A DNA stretch of 21,676 nt from Chara braunii (GCA_003427395.1 BFEA01000146.1:1763658-1785333), one strand, 5' to 3'. Numbered from the stretch's first letter, positions 8,489-18,029 are shown. A program made the numbers and translations. The notes: generated by a model from the sequence alone, not told the origin.

Positions 8489-8700
8489 AAATGCTCAGTC
8501 TTTGTGTTAGCTGGACCCGCACTGGCAGCCGCACCCTACTCCCTGACTACGACTGTTAGGGCAGGGCAACATGCAACCCCTTTGTGGTGGTGAGGTAGCA
8601 ATGCTTGCAGGGGGTTCCCCTATATAGCCTTAGGAGTAGTAGTAGGTAGGTAGTGAAAGGCAAAAAAAGAATTTGAGAGAAGAACATATTGAAGTTTACA
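8489..8700 (+). repeat. Dispersed repeat, copy 1
   Basis: This segment matches 20101-20330. Shared blocks are AATGCTCAGTCTTTGYGTTA, GCYGGACC, a block around AGGTAGCWATGCTTGCAGGG, CCTTAGGAGTAGT, and AATTTGAGAGAAG near an A-rich end. A defined 3' side ending in A-rich DNA suggests a retroposed element, but I saw no A/B box and no ORF. The left edge is where similarity starts (about 8489). Confidence 0.7.
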
Positions 8701-8767
8701 AAATAAATAAAAGAAAATTAGTGAAAGGCAAAAAAAGGATTTGAGAGACCAATATAGTGTAGTTTAC
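8653..8767. repeat. 68-bp tandem duplication of the repeat tail
   Basis: The tail GTGAAAGGCAAAAAAAGAAT then TTGAGAGA (from 8653) is repeated from 8721 with a few changes, including the following GTTTACAAAA. The period is 68 bp. Copy 2 of the dispersed repeat at 20101-20330 has a single tail, so the duplication is local. Confidence 0.8.
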
Positions 8768-8830
8768 AAAAAAAAACAAAAAAAATTATAACAACTCAAC
8801 ACAGGCCAAGGTCCTCCCACTAAGGAAGGA

Positions 8831-9045
8831 GGGCGTCGTCCCACTGCACATTCGCACGGACGAGGGCTTAGACTCATGGCGCTGTTCGGCCGTCACCTTC
8901 GCCATGATGATGAAGAACGGATCCTCCAGTCCGGCCGCCGCCGTGAGCAAGGGCGTCGTCCCACTGCGCATTCACACGGACGAGGGCTTCGTCTCATGGC
9001 GCTGTTTGGCTGTCATGATGAAGAACGGACCACGCCATGCGCACC
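8831..9045. repeat. 120-bp tandem duplication
   Basis: GGGCGTCGTCCCACTGC starts at 8831 and again at 8951, and similarity continues through ACGGACGAGGGCTT, CTCATGGCGCTGTT and GATGAAGAACGGA. The second unit lacks a short block (CCTTCGCCATGATG). The period is a multiple of three and one plus-strand frame stays open across most of it, but I recognise no protein. Confidence 0.85.
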
Positions 9046-9539
9046 TTCGCAACAGAGGTGGCGGTTAATCCTCATCGCATAAGAGATCCCGAACAGTCCT
9101 GTAGATTTATAGGCTAGGAGATTACATGATAGTTCTCTAAGTGTCTGCTACCACGTTTCAATAGAACATGCTAATTGAGCCGTTAGTTAAGCGAGTATGG
9201 TCGGCAATACTAGAATTCTTCACCTTCACAATGGCGGACCAGCAAAGAGTACCGCCGTACAGACCCCCCCATTTGCGGCTGCTCGGGATGCTGTGAGGGC
9301 GAGGTATCAGCAGGAAGATGTTACGAGGAAGGTGTATAGGCATCAATCTGGGCGAAGTCGTGGAGGACGCAGAGGGAAAGGGATTCGTAGTTAACGAAGC
9401 AATCAACAAATTGAGGACGGGTGGTTTGCAGAACGCCTCTTTGGCTCAGATAACTGGGGAGGCAGGGTGGAGTTCGAGGGAACTAACATGGCATCTTACG
9501 TGGCAAGAGCAAAGGAAGTTGCTGATTGGCTGAGATGAC

Positions 9540-9557
9540 AATTAAGCTGGAACATGG
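9540..9557. repeat. Target duplication of LINE-B, left copy
   Basis: AATTAAGCTGGAACATGG directly precedes LINE-B. It is repeated after the LINE-B A-rich tail at 10781-10799 as AATTAAGCTGGACATAAGG, the first 12 bases being identical. The small differences fit an old insertion. Confidence 0.75.
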
Positions 9558-9569
9558 ATAATCTTCCAG

Positions 9570-10459
9570 CCTGGCCTCAGCATAACGGAGCTCGAATTCG
9601 ATCCTAAGGAGTGGATATGGAAACAAAGCAAAACCGAAAAAACCAGAACGATACTGGATTACGAAGTCAAATTCGGGTACAACCTAGGCCTACTGACCAC
9701 GGACCCCAACCCCAAACTTGAAGACAGATGGAGAGAGACACTGATCCTAGAGCCAACAGCCTCAATATCCATCCCCTGAACAAAATACCTCCCCATCAGA
9801 CCAGCTAGAATCCCATCAGACTAGCTAGAATCCGTAGCTTACAGTGGCTCCTAGCCCATGCAGCACTCCCGTCGACCAGTGGCTCCACAAAAGAAGAAAA
9901 CACTCGGATCCCGACAGCTCTGAACTATGCGTAATCATCGCAATGTGCGATGACAACGTCCCTGAAGACATCCCCCACTGCCTCCTCTACTGCAGCCAGG
10001 CGGCCTGGATATGGAACAAAGTCCGAAACCTATGGTCCCACCTCTTCTCATCCCCTCCCCCCAACCTCACCCCTCTGAACATCCTACTTCTATCTAACAT
10101 CCCCGACAGCCTCAGAAGTGGAAAAGCAGGCTGGTTCCACATGATCAGGAAACTAGCCCTGTGGGTCATATGGAAAAGGAGATGTACCTACCTGGACAAT
10201 TGACAGTTCAGAAGTGGCCAAGGAGGAAATGTGGATCCTGCTGCTGAGGATGGTGGAAACAGAGATCCGATGCAAATGGAGGAGTATATCGACAGCAATG
10301 AGAGGCAAACCTGGAAGACTCGCACTCAGGAGACAAATCTTCATGAGAGACTGGTTGCTACAGGGGAAGATCGCGGCAGTCTCAGACGATAAGTTACACT
10401 GGAAGAAATGGGCCACTACAACAGCGACAAGGAGTGTAGCCCCGAGAGGGACAAATTGA
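9570..10459 (+). pseudogene. LINE-B ORF2 C-terminus (zf-RVT-like region, broken)
   Basis: The N-terminal piece (TELEFDPKEWIWKQSK, then ILDYEVKFGYNLGLL) runs to a stop at about 9777. After a short duplicated stretch (AATCCCATCAGACTAGC against AGACCAGCTAG, about 9797-9830) the frame from 9844 gives a Cys/His cluster: ELC, then C, then VPEDIPHCLLYCSQAAWIW, and later LALWVIWKRRC. This spacing (CxxxxxC, ED..HxLxxC, WxxV) is that of the zf-RVT region found after the RT of plant LINEs, thought to bind nucleic acid. The last block (RDWLLQGKIAAVSDDKLHW) aligns with the end of LINE-A. Stops and frame changes make it a remnant. Confidence 0.75.
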
Positions 10460-10780
10460 GGTTCTAGCCTCAGACGGATAAACATCTCTCCCGGTTTTCT
10501 CGTGCTTCAATACCTATTGGACAGAACCAACAGGGGTATCTGAGAGGAAAGCTAGGGTAGGGCAAGCTGACAGTCAATCCTCCCATACAGGAGTAATCAA
10601 TGCTGGTCAGGGTTCCTTCGGCCAAACGGAAGGAAGCGTGGGTGTGTACTATGTTGTATTCAATCTTGACTTGCCGGGGGAATAGGAACCGGACTGACGC
10701 TCCCCAGAATGGACATGGAGCCAGGGCCATAAGGACCTGTTTAAAACAAAATCGAAAAAAAAAGAAGAAGAAGAAAAAAG
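10460..10780 (+). other. LINE-B 3' UTR and A-rich tail
   Basis: Non-coding end of LINE-B, collinear with 6259-6588 of LINE-A over about 200 bp with small indels. The tail AAAAAAAAAGAAGAAGAAGAA differs from the LINE-A tail (AAAATAAAATAAAAATAAA), as expected for independent insertions. Confidence 0.8.
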
Positions 10781-12068
10781 AATTAAGCTGGACATAAGGA
10801 ACGTCTCCATTTTAAACCTTGGATGCCGCTTCAAGAGCTCAAGGAATTTAGACTCCAGGAAGCAGAATCCAGCTTTCGGATTATTGTCCTGAGCGTTCAA
10901 TTAGATGCGTACTACTTCTTAAAGAGTGCGGTCATCGGTAAGTTCAGAGAGGTAATTATGATGCACACACCTGAAGCCGACAGTACGGGGCTGCAATTAA
11001 TGAACGTCAAGTTCGATATGCCGCCGGAAGCTAAATTTCGGGCTGATGATGAACTCATAACCCAGTCTCCCAAAGGGGATCGATGGAGGGTGGAGATAGC
11101 TACTCCCTATACCGATTGGTGTAGGAGATGTAAGTGGTATTTCCACTCTGATGAATTGCCCGAGGATCAGGCAAAGATTGAAGGGACGCAGATCAACATG
11201 CCCAAGACTGGGAGGGCATGTAGAACGATTCAGACAGCATCAGAGAAGCCACGGTCAAGACAGAAGTGGGGGAGCAGAGGAAAGGGGAAGAAACCCAGCA
11301 GCATCGTCACACGGGAAGATTGCTCCACAAGCAACCACTCAACCAAGTCTCCCAAGGCAGCAGGTCGGCACACCAAGACCAGCCCCATCAAGGGAAGTCA
11401 ATTGTCACTTCCCAGCAACAAGGGGAAATTCGATCCGCACAGGCAGACCGGCACAGCGCAGTGGCATGTCTGCAGACCCCCCCCAACACTGGTACAGCCA
11501 CCATGGGTGCTGTGGGCTGATTAGCTGGGCGGAGGCTTTTCACAACCAGATCTCCACGATCCATCAATCAACGAACATGGCTATCAAGGCTATGGCACGA
11601 CCGTCAACTGGTAGGAGCCCCTTCCGTGGCACGAACGATCATCCTATGCTGTAAGGGAGCATGAAGCTCAGAGGGGAATGCATGGTTACAGTAATCCTGC
11701 TTTACATTCACAGCTGGCTGCTCCGTTCCAGCCACGGACGAGATACCCGTCCTCCCCGTATGACTGGAGAGAATTCAGCTCACGCTTCGGCGAACGTAAT
11801 CAGGGACTCCCCTTCTTAAGGAGGAGGAGAGAAAAGACGAGGTCGGATCGGACTGGCATAAGGGAGAGTGGTGACTGGAGATTGTCTAGGAGATTAGAGA
11901 ATGGTTGCACCAGAGAAGACGGCCTTGGCACGCGATCCGGTTTCTCCCTAGGTGTTGGGTTTGAGGAATGCCAGGAGTATGCAGCGCTAAAAGCTATTCC
12001 AGAATAAGGTGCAGGGGGTAAAACTGGATTGTCAGTAACCCCAACTTCCTCCAAGTCGAGAGTGAGAT

Positions 12069-12113
12069 GTGGGAGTAACTCAGAGGAGTAACTCAGAGGA
12101 GGACCAGAGGAGT
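12069..12113. repeat. Short tandem repeat in LINE-C ORF1
   Basis: GGAGTAACTCAGAGGAGTAA is a 16-bp unit (GGAGTAACTCAGAGGA) present twice and followed by a partial third. Small local duplication. Confidence 0.7.
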
Positions 12114-14115
12114 GATGTACAAAGAGCGGGTGAACTCTCCTCAATGGAGAGATCAGCAGCATCAGGTTTGAGGAGGGATGCGGCAGCTCCAAGTAGTCGC
12201 TTGTGTCTGGACAGGAGCAAAAAAAAAGGCAGACTTGATCGAGAGGAGCCAAGCGGAATCAGTTCAGAGGTGCCTCATCCCCCTGCTGTGTACAATAACT
12301 CCTCAAGGCAGTTTCTTCCTGGCATTAGTAGGGGTGGATGGTATACCGACCATACCCTCGGTAACAGTTGACCAATCCCCTACTCCCTCGATAGTAATGG
12401 AGGTCACGGGTCAGTTATACTGGGAGCGTGTCCTTGTGAGGTTAATACCATAATCAACAATGGTGAATGTGATTGTAGACACCTCACAGGGATTTTTTTA
12501 GCAAACTGTATTTCCCGTCGCTAGACGCTCGGATTCCTGTGGAGACAGCAAACACTTTGGCGCAGGCTGGAGTGTGTTTGTTCAGTCTGAACATGGTACA
12601 TGAACAGAGTATGGAGTTGGGCATGATCAATGTCATACCAGAGGCGTCAGGACTAGTGCTGATCAACATGAATGAAAAATTGCCGGCAGAGGAGAAGCTC
12701 CAATCAGCCTTCAAGAACTCGAAACTTACCGCAGAATGGGTATCCTCCAGTCGTAGCACCACATATGGGCACATCCCACATCCAAGAACAAGCGGAGGAA
12801 GAAAGGGTACATGGATAATCTCAGAATTGCATCATGAAACATCAGAGGCCCGGGGAACACAAACGGGAGGTTGAGGACGAGAAGGCTCAAGAGTTGGCTG
12901 GAAGATTAACTGCATTATGTTGCAGGAAACGAAGCTAAACGAAGAGCAGATCAATAATGAGCTTGGCCCATGGCGGGAGGGCCCCCAGCTATGGGCACCG
13001 GCGCAAGGGACACGCCAAGGGCTGAGCATCCTGCTGCAGCACAGGGACCTGCACTTCCGGGTGGTGGATTCAGAGACAGACCTATAGGGTTGGAACCGTT
13101 CACTAGACGATGCTCTTCAACCAGACTCTGCTGCCGCAGGCAAGAAGGATGTGCAGATTTTGTTAGATCTGATAAAGGAACTATCCTGATCAGATCCCTT
13201 TCATACATAGAACCCTGAGGACCCAGGCTACACCTGGTTCTCTCATCTGGATAGGGGTAGACAAGCAGTCACCAAACGCCGCTTGGACTACTTCCTAGTG
13301 GGAGAGCAAGTTCTGGAGGGGGTGACAGCGGTTAGATATATCTGTAATCCGCTGTCCGACCACAAGCCGATTGTGGCAGAGACATCAGACTCAGAGCAGG
13401 TGCGGAGAGAGGTAAGGGCTTCTTCAGATTGAACAGTCAAATCCTGGAAGAGCCAGGCATACAAGAATGGGTGGACGATTACATGTAGTGGTGGGAAGGA
13501 GCTAAGCAGTATTTCCACACCTCGGCAGAATGGCTCGATGATGGCCTAGCAATTGTTTCGGGAGTTATGGATGTCTGCTCCCGAATACTTGCAAAGGCAG
13601 AGGCAAAATCTAGGAGGGTAGGGAGGAGGCCGAAGACCGCATGGAGGGGCATCTGATCTCATCCATGTTGTGGGCTGCAGAACGCGAGAAGAGGATTGCA
13701 TAATGGGACAACCTGCAGTTCGAAGAGCGGAAGAGGTGGACAAAAGTCTTGAAGGTAAAAGGTATCGAGACCAACGGCAAGATGACTAAGGAAACTTTTC
13801 AACGTCTCCAGCCGCGAAGATCTCAGCAGCAAATGGTGGAACTGCATCATCCATTTGACGAATCTGCTCCGTTGGCCTGCACAGCTGTAGGTATGGTCCA
13901 GTACGCCAGGTTGTACTATGAAGATGTCCTCGCAACCCGAAGTCCACTAGACGACACAAACACGGACCTATCAGAGCAATTGGATATGTGGGAAGACACA
14001 AGCGTGAAGCTGTCGCGAGGAGAGACGTGGATAGACCTCTGGCGCCAGAAGAGGTCACTCAAACAGTGGAATCCATGGGGCGTGGCAAGGCGCCAGGCGT
14101 GGGCGGACTGATGGT

Positions 14116-14340
14116 GGAATTTTGCCTTAGTAACTGGTCGGTCTTAGCTGTACAATGAGATCTTAGAAGGGGGCAAACTGGGCAAAGGGATGACACAGTT
14201 ATTGAGGTACCTACCTGATCTGGCGCAAGGGGACCTAAGGAATTTTGCCTTAGTAACTGGTCGGTCTTAGCTGTACAATGAGATCTTAGAAGGGGGCAAA
14301 CTGGGCAAAGGGATGACCAATATCGAGGTACCTACCTGAT
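14116..14340. repeat. 123-bp tandem duplication in LINE-C RT
   Basis: GGAATTTTGCCTTAGTAACT starts at 14116 and at 14239, with identical flow through GGGCAAAGGGATGA. GAGGTACCTACCTGAT occurs three times (about 14203, 14323 and 14381). The duplication scrambles the RT N-terminal region, and the third partial copy resumes the ancestral order (CTGATCTGGCGCAAGGGGAC). Confidence 0.9.
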
Positions 14341-15052
14341 GGTTAGTAAGATATTGGTGAAGTCGCTGGCAAGAACACTGTCGAGGTACCTACCTGATCT
14401 GGCGCAAGGGGACCAAGGTGCATTTGTGCGGGGCAGATCCATATTCAATAACATTGTCACTCCTATCGAGGCGCTAGAGGTGATCCAAGCGTAGAATTTG
14501 GAGACGGCAGTACTGCTGCTCGACTTAGAGAAAGCGTACGACAAAGTGGGTTGGGCGTTGTCCTTACCACTTTGTGAAGAGATTGGGTTTCGGTGTGAAC
14601 TTCAGCAAATGGGTAGTGGCTATGTACACTTTCTCAACATCTGCAGTGATGATAAACGTACACGTGAGCCCCCCGTTTCGTTTCTCCCTCTCCTTGAGAC
14701 AAGGCTGTCCGCTCGCACCTCTACTGTTTGTCCTGCAGCTAGAGGTACTTCTAATTTCTAAACAGAATCAGACATTGTCCAGTCCTGAAAGGCCTGCAAC
14801 TACACGATGGTACTGATTGCAAGGTGAAGGCACTCGCCAACGACCTTTGTTTGCTAAGCGAGACTGGACAGAAATACTCCCTCCCTCCTGTCCAGTCATG
14901 AAAGGCCTGGAACAAGTCAGTCTATCTACTTCCGGAGTCGATGGAATGGCAGGTGGAATGGGGGATGAAGAGAGTTGAGAAAGGGGAGGAAGACCGCTTC
15001 TTGGGGGTCTTAATCAGCCTGCGCATCGAAGTCTCCTCACAAGGACTGCGGC

Positions 15053-15203
15053 TACAGCAGCGTATCTCAGCCAGACTAAGATTATGGGGTTCGGCTGTGG
15101 TTCGTGGGAACGGTAAGACAGATCACANTACAGCAGCGTATCTCAGCCAGACTAAGATTATGGGGTTCGGCTGTGGTTCGTGGGAACGGTAAGACAGATC
15201 ACA
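15053..15203. repeat. Exact 75-bp repeat around one N
   Basis: 15053-15127 and 15129-15203 are identical over 75 bases, separated only by an N at 15128. Everything else duplicated in this element is diverged, so this is probably two contig ends overlapping across a one-base gap, not a real duplication. Confidence 0.9.
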
Positions 15204-15729
15204 GATGGAGTGTTGAAAGCCATGAAGAGGCTGGTGGCTCGCTTCCTATGGAAGCCTAGAGCGCAGAATCCTGACGGACTCATCTCCAAAATTGCATGGG
15301 ACACCCTTACTTTCCCACGTGATAAAGGAGGAGGACTTGGTCTGATTGATCCTGTGCTAAAAAATATGGCATAGCTGTGCACCTGGATATGCAAAGTGGC
15401 GTCTGCAGGAACAAAAGAGCGCTAGATGGTCCTTGTGGAAAGACTCCTAATGGCAGAACGGGAACTCAGCAGGTGTTTGGGCATGCTGCCTGACGAGTTC
15501 CTTCCGAAATCGCAGGCCAAAGTCCCCATTTTGGTATGCCATTAGAGAAGCCTGGAACAAGGAGAGCCACCAGACGTCCAATCGGAGCTGGCCACCAAGG
15601 AGGAGGTTATGCTGCAGTTACTATTTGACGGTACGAAGATCCAGAAGGGAGAAGATTGCCCTTACACGGCGGACGGCTCAACAGGATCTTTCGGTCAAGC
15701 GTGGGTGCGCAGAGGGGTAGTGGGGATTG

Positions 15730-15811
15730 AGGATCTGTGGTGTCCCCTGCTTGGTGGTTGGCGGCCTTTTTTTTAAGGATCTGTGGTGTCCCCTGCTGGG
15801 TGGTTGGCAGC
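15730..15811. repeat. 46-bp tandem duplication in LINE-C
   Basis: AGGATCTGTGGTGTCCCCTG then CTTGGTGGTTGGCGGCC (15730) recurs at 15776 with two differences. The units are joined by an eight-T run. Confidence 0.85.
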
Positions 15812-16617
15812 CGTTTGCGGAAACTAGAATGCACCTGGCTGGCGTTGCGAGCCCAACTCTCAAATGCATTAATGGCTCTTGACAAGGGGTGACACTCATG
15901 ATCTGGGATTTGCCCAGCTCAGATCCCAGATCCAAGTGGTGGACCATGGAGGAGAGTAAACGCCGTACTAACGGTATGCAATACAGCTGTAGCTGCTGTA
16001 CGTATTCTTACCTGGGTGGGCAGTGTTCCACCCGAGGCGCCTCAGCATCGACCCATTAGCATGGCGTTGGTTGGTCTGCACTGACTCTGCAGGAAGTAAC
16101 CAGCCACTTCGGTGTCATCTGGGAGATTACTCCGGAGAAGCAGGGTACAAGATGCGTGCGTTTGCGAGACAAGAAACCCCCATCCGAGATTCCGGTGTCT
16201 GGCTAGAGGGCATGCAATCTGGCCGGAAAGGCCTGTCAAATCCTCACCTTTCTCCCAAATGGGAAACAGGTAAGCATCCCGTCTCTCGTCTTCGCCAGTT
16301 TGGCTAAAGGCGAGAGGCATGCCAGTGGATCTGAAATGCTCCAGATGCAGCTGGCCGTTTGAGTCCGCCCGCCACTTATAATGCAAGTGCCCAGCGTCTG
16401 AACACATCTGGAGATGGTGGCAGCAACATTGGGACGCCATCGGAGGTCAAGTTATAAAATGGGATGAAAGGTGGCCGCTTCTGGGGTTCTTACCTTTCGG
16501 AGTCGATGGCAAGAGTGGCTGGGGGTATTTGGCCCGTGTGGTTCGAGGCCTGTTGTGCGTCGAGGTCATCTGGAAGGATCGCAACAGGTCAAGCAAGACT
16601 CCAGAACAGATCTCATT

Positions 16618-16707
16618 CAGATGCTGAGATCAAGAAGATGATAAAGCAGGGGGTATTTGGCCCGTGTGGTGCAGATGCTGAGATGAAGAAGATGATAAAG
16701 CAGGGGG
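16618..16707. repeat. 54-bp tandem duplication near the LINE-C ORF2 end
   Basis: CAGATGCTGAGATCAAGAAG then ATGATAAAGCAGGGGG at 16618 recurs at 16672 with one change. The joined piece GGGGGTATTTGGCCCGTGTG also occurs upstream at 16521, so segments from two places were copied together. Confidence 0.85.
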
Positions 16708-16910
16708 ATTGAAGGAAGCAATCGAGTTGTTCAGGGGAGAAGGGCCTGATCAGGGAAGGGCAGTAGGGAGCAGCAGTTGCTATGGTTCCTTCGAACCTGG
16801 GCGTGGCGGAACCAGCTCGCTGCTGTCCATCAGAGCAGGGGTTTGGTACTGTCGCCGTGGGTCCCGGGAAGTTAGCGTGACCAGTAGATACTCTAGCCTA
16901 GGGTTAGATT

Positions 16911-17255
16911 AGGAGTAGGCCCGAAGCAGGGCACGTGCTTCGGTTATTATTTACAGTGGCCATTGTAGGCCAATATGTGGCTTGGAGGGTGGGGCGAGTG
17001 CCAGGAGTCCTTGGAGCATGGCGACAAGTGCTCCCATGGGCGCCCCATCAGAGCAGTGCTCAGGCCGGTACTAAGGCCTGTGTAATAGCTGATGTAGGAG
17101 GTTAGAAGTCAGGGCAGTTAGTAGCGTAGAGACTCTAGCGAGCCATCTTTGAGCGACAGCAGGCCTCGCTGCCGGGATAACTTCAACTTGATTTCTGTTT
17201 TGCAGCCAACAGCGTTACATTTTACTCCTTTGTTGGAAAGTTCTGAAAAAAAGGG
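16911..17255 (+). other. LINE-C 3' region, no gene
   Basis: Non-coding sequence after the last ORF2-like motif. Contains the 8-bp stem CCGAAGCA/TGCTTCGG with a 7-base loop (16921-16943). A TTGATTTCTGTTTTGCAG at about 17188-17205 looks like a 3' splice site, but nothing around it supports an exon. Confidence 0.4.
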
Positions 17256-17458
17256 CAGTAAGAATGTAGATGAAGATTGAGGAGGTTCAGTTCAGGTATT
17301 GCTACTTTCTTCGATAATCTGGAAAGTCGGTAGTAGGGACTTTCTGCAGGTGTGAGGCTGCAAGCTTAAGCTGGCCGATGCTGTCAGTAACCTGGGATGA
17401 ATTGTGAGGTCCCCGGCCTTGAATTGAATTGTAATGTTTTTGAAAACGTTTGAAAAAC
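17256..17458 (-). other. Unidentified sequence, open on the minus strand
   Basis: Two minus-strand frames are open here: FFKRFQKHYNSIQGRG... ending about 17302, and RRFSNVFKNITIQFKAG... ending about 17292. Both remain open when the foldback element at 17464-17758 is removed and the sequence is joined to 17764-17845. I recognise no domain. It is probably part of an older element or a lost gene. Confidence 0.3.
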
Positions 17459-17463
17459 GTCGC

Positions 17464-17758
17464 AAGGCTACCAGAGTGGCCCGGGTCCACTTGCCCGGCC
17501 GGGCCAAAAAGTCTAAGATATAAAAAAATATTAATAATAATAATAAATATTTTTTAATTTTTTATTTTTATTTTAAATTTGGTTAAGAATTTCGATGTGA
17601 CCCTGAGGCAAAAGTTGTTCAATTTATTTTTCTGCATAACGTAGTTTTTTTTTCGGTTTTTTTTTTCTTTTTTTTTTTGGCTGGGACCTTCCCTGGTCCT
17701 TGCACGGCCGGGCCGCCCGGGAAAATAGGGTGACCCGGGCGGCCCGGCTGGTAGCCTA
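17464..17758. mobile_element. GC-armed foldback element with 5-bp target duplication
   Basis: A 295-bp element flanked by exact GTCGC (17459-17463 and 17759-17763). The ends are inverted: AAGGCTACCAG on the left, and TAGGCTACCAG as the reverse complement of the right. Both arms continue into GGCCCGGGTC..., CCCGGCCGGGCC and related GC blocks. The middle (about 17518-17690) is A/T-rich with long T runs. The right arm is itself a perfect 15-bp hairpin (17707-17721 with 17734-17748). No coding capacity. I do not recognise the family. Confidence 0.75.
17707..17748. repeat. Perfect 15-bp all-GC hairpin
   Basis: GCCGGGCCGCCCGGG, a 12-base loop AAAATAGGGTGA, then CCCGGGCGGCCCGGC. All 15 pairs match and every base in the stem is G or C. 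It forms the right arm of the foldback element. Confidence 0.95.
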
Positions 17759-17845
17759 GTCGCGAACATGCCGGAGTACTGGAAGCATGATGATAACAAC
17801 TTCCCACTACGCCCACTATTTGCCCTCCAATTTCGGAAGACAATG

Positions 17846-17967
17846 GGCCTCGCTCGGCTGCGCAACAAATGCGCGAAAGATAAAAATTGTGGCGGTGTGT
17901 TTACCCATGTTCTAGTGGGAGATTAATTGTCATTTTGCGCATTTGGTGAGTAGTGCAGCAAGGCTCG
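17846..17967. mobile_element. MITE copy B
   Basis: 122 bp flanked by ATG (17843-17845 and 17968-17970). The left end is GGCCTCGCTCGGCTGCGCAA then CAAATGCGCGAAA; the right end, reverse-complemented, is CGAGCCTTGCTGCACTACTC then ACCAAATGCGCAAAATG. The interior in reverse orientation carries CTAGAACATGGGTAAACACA then CCGCCACAATTTTT, matching copies A and C. No ORF. Confidence 0.75.
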
Positions 17968-18029
17968 ATGCCCTGCAATCGATCTGGTTTGAGGCAAACA
18001 AAGTGAAAAACGTACAGACCCCCATACAG

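Larger units (their letters stand above)
9558..10780 (+). mobile_element. LINE-B: 5'-truncated LINE inserted in LINE-C ORF1
   Basis: A 1223-bp plus-strand insertion: the C-terminal part of ORF2 (about 9570-10459), a 3' UTR (10460-10740) related to that of LINE-A, and a tail of A with AAG steps (10741-10780). It is flanked by 18/19-bp near-identical repeats. It belongs to the LINE-A family, since both the 3' UTR and the final coding stretch match, and it is younger than LINE-C, which it interrupts. Confidence 0.85.
9231..12818 (+). pseudogene. LINE-C ORF1 remnant, split by LINE-B
   Basis: The start is an ATG in a good context (CACAATGGCG, 9231), read as MADQQRVPPYRPPH and broken by a TGA after 21 codons. 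The 5' part runs to about 9557 (…VARAKEVADWLR), where LINE-B interrupts it, and resumes after 10780 (KLDIRNVSILNLGCRF in a shifted frame). The 10823-11150 part reads as the usual plant LINE ORF1 nucleic-acid-binding region. It leads to a zinc-knuckle-like CRRCKWYFH (about 11120-11146); the next Cys (TGCCCG, about 11157) is out of frame by one base, so the knuckle is broken. A basic Gln/Ser/Pro-rich tail follows to 12010, and a second block (ANTLAQAGVCLFSLNMV) from about 12548. The proposed stop is TAA at 12816-12818. ORF1 proteins bind element RNA; this copy cannot be made. Confidence 0.65.
12811..16910 (+). pseudogene. LINE-C ORF2 remnant (endonuclease, RT, zf-RVT-like)
   Basis: The start ATG at 12811 overlaps the ORF1 stop. 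The endonuclease comes first: RIAS*NIRG (12823-12849, where TGA replaces the Trp of the canonical SWNIRG), LQETKL (about 12916-12934) with the catalytic Glu, GLSILLQ, then YTWFS, RRLDYFLVGEQV and NPLSDHKPI (about 13230-13375), which holds the SDH triad part. RT follows: GRGKAPGVGGLMVEF (about 14077-14121; the usual Asp is Gly), QGAFVRGRSIFNN (14413-14451), LLDLEKAYDKVGW (14516-14555), LRQGCPLAPLLFVLQ (about 14695-14740), and LANDLCLLS (about 14830-14860), where the FADD catalytic pair has become AND. The connection has FLWKPRAQNPDGLISKIAW (about 15241-15300). A Cys/His region (CSRCSWPFESARH, then CKCP and WRWW, about 16337-16420) and VIWKDRN (about 16565-16590) complete it. There are many stops and frameshifts; the C-terminal limit is approximate. 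Confidence 0.8.
9190..17255 (+). mobile_element. LINE-C: long, decayed non-LTR retrotransposon
   Basis: An old element of about 6.8 kb after subtracting the LINE-B insertion. It has a 5' leader (about 9190-9230), ORF1 (9231-12818), ORF2 (12811 to about 16910) and a 3' region in which CCGAAGCA and TGCTTCGG (16921-16943) can form an 8-bp stem. Neither end is sharp: there is no clear tail or target duplication, though GAAAAAAAGGGCAG at about 17243 could be a remnant. Its 3' region does not resemble that of LINE-A or LINE-B, so it is a separate family. It is riddled with stops, frameshifts and local duplications. Confidence 0.8.

Noticed and set aside
15607-15947. Minus-strand frames of 89-92 codons
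   Set aside because: Shadows of LINE-C ORF2 and its 46-bp duplication.
17188-17210. 3' splice-site-like sequence ending in TTTTGCAG
   Set aside because: No open exon of any length follows and no branch or partner donor could be named.
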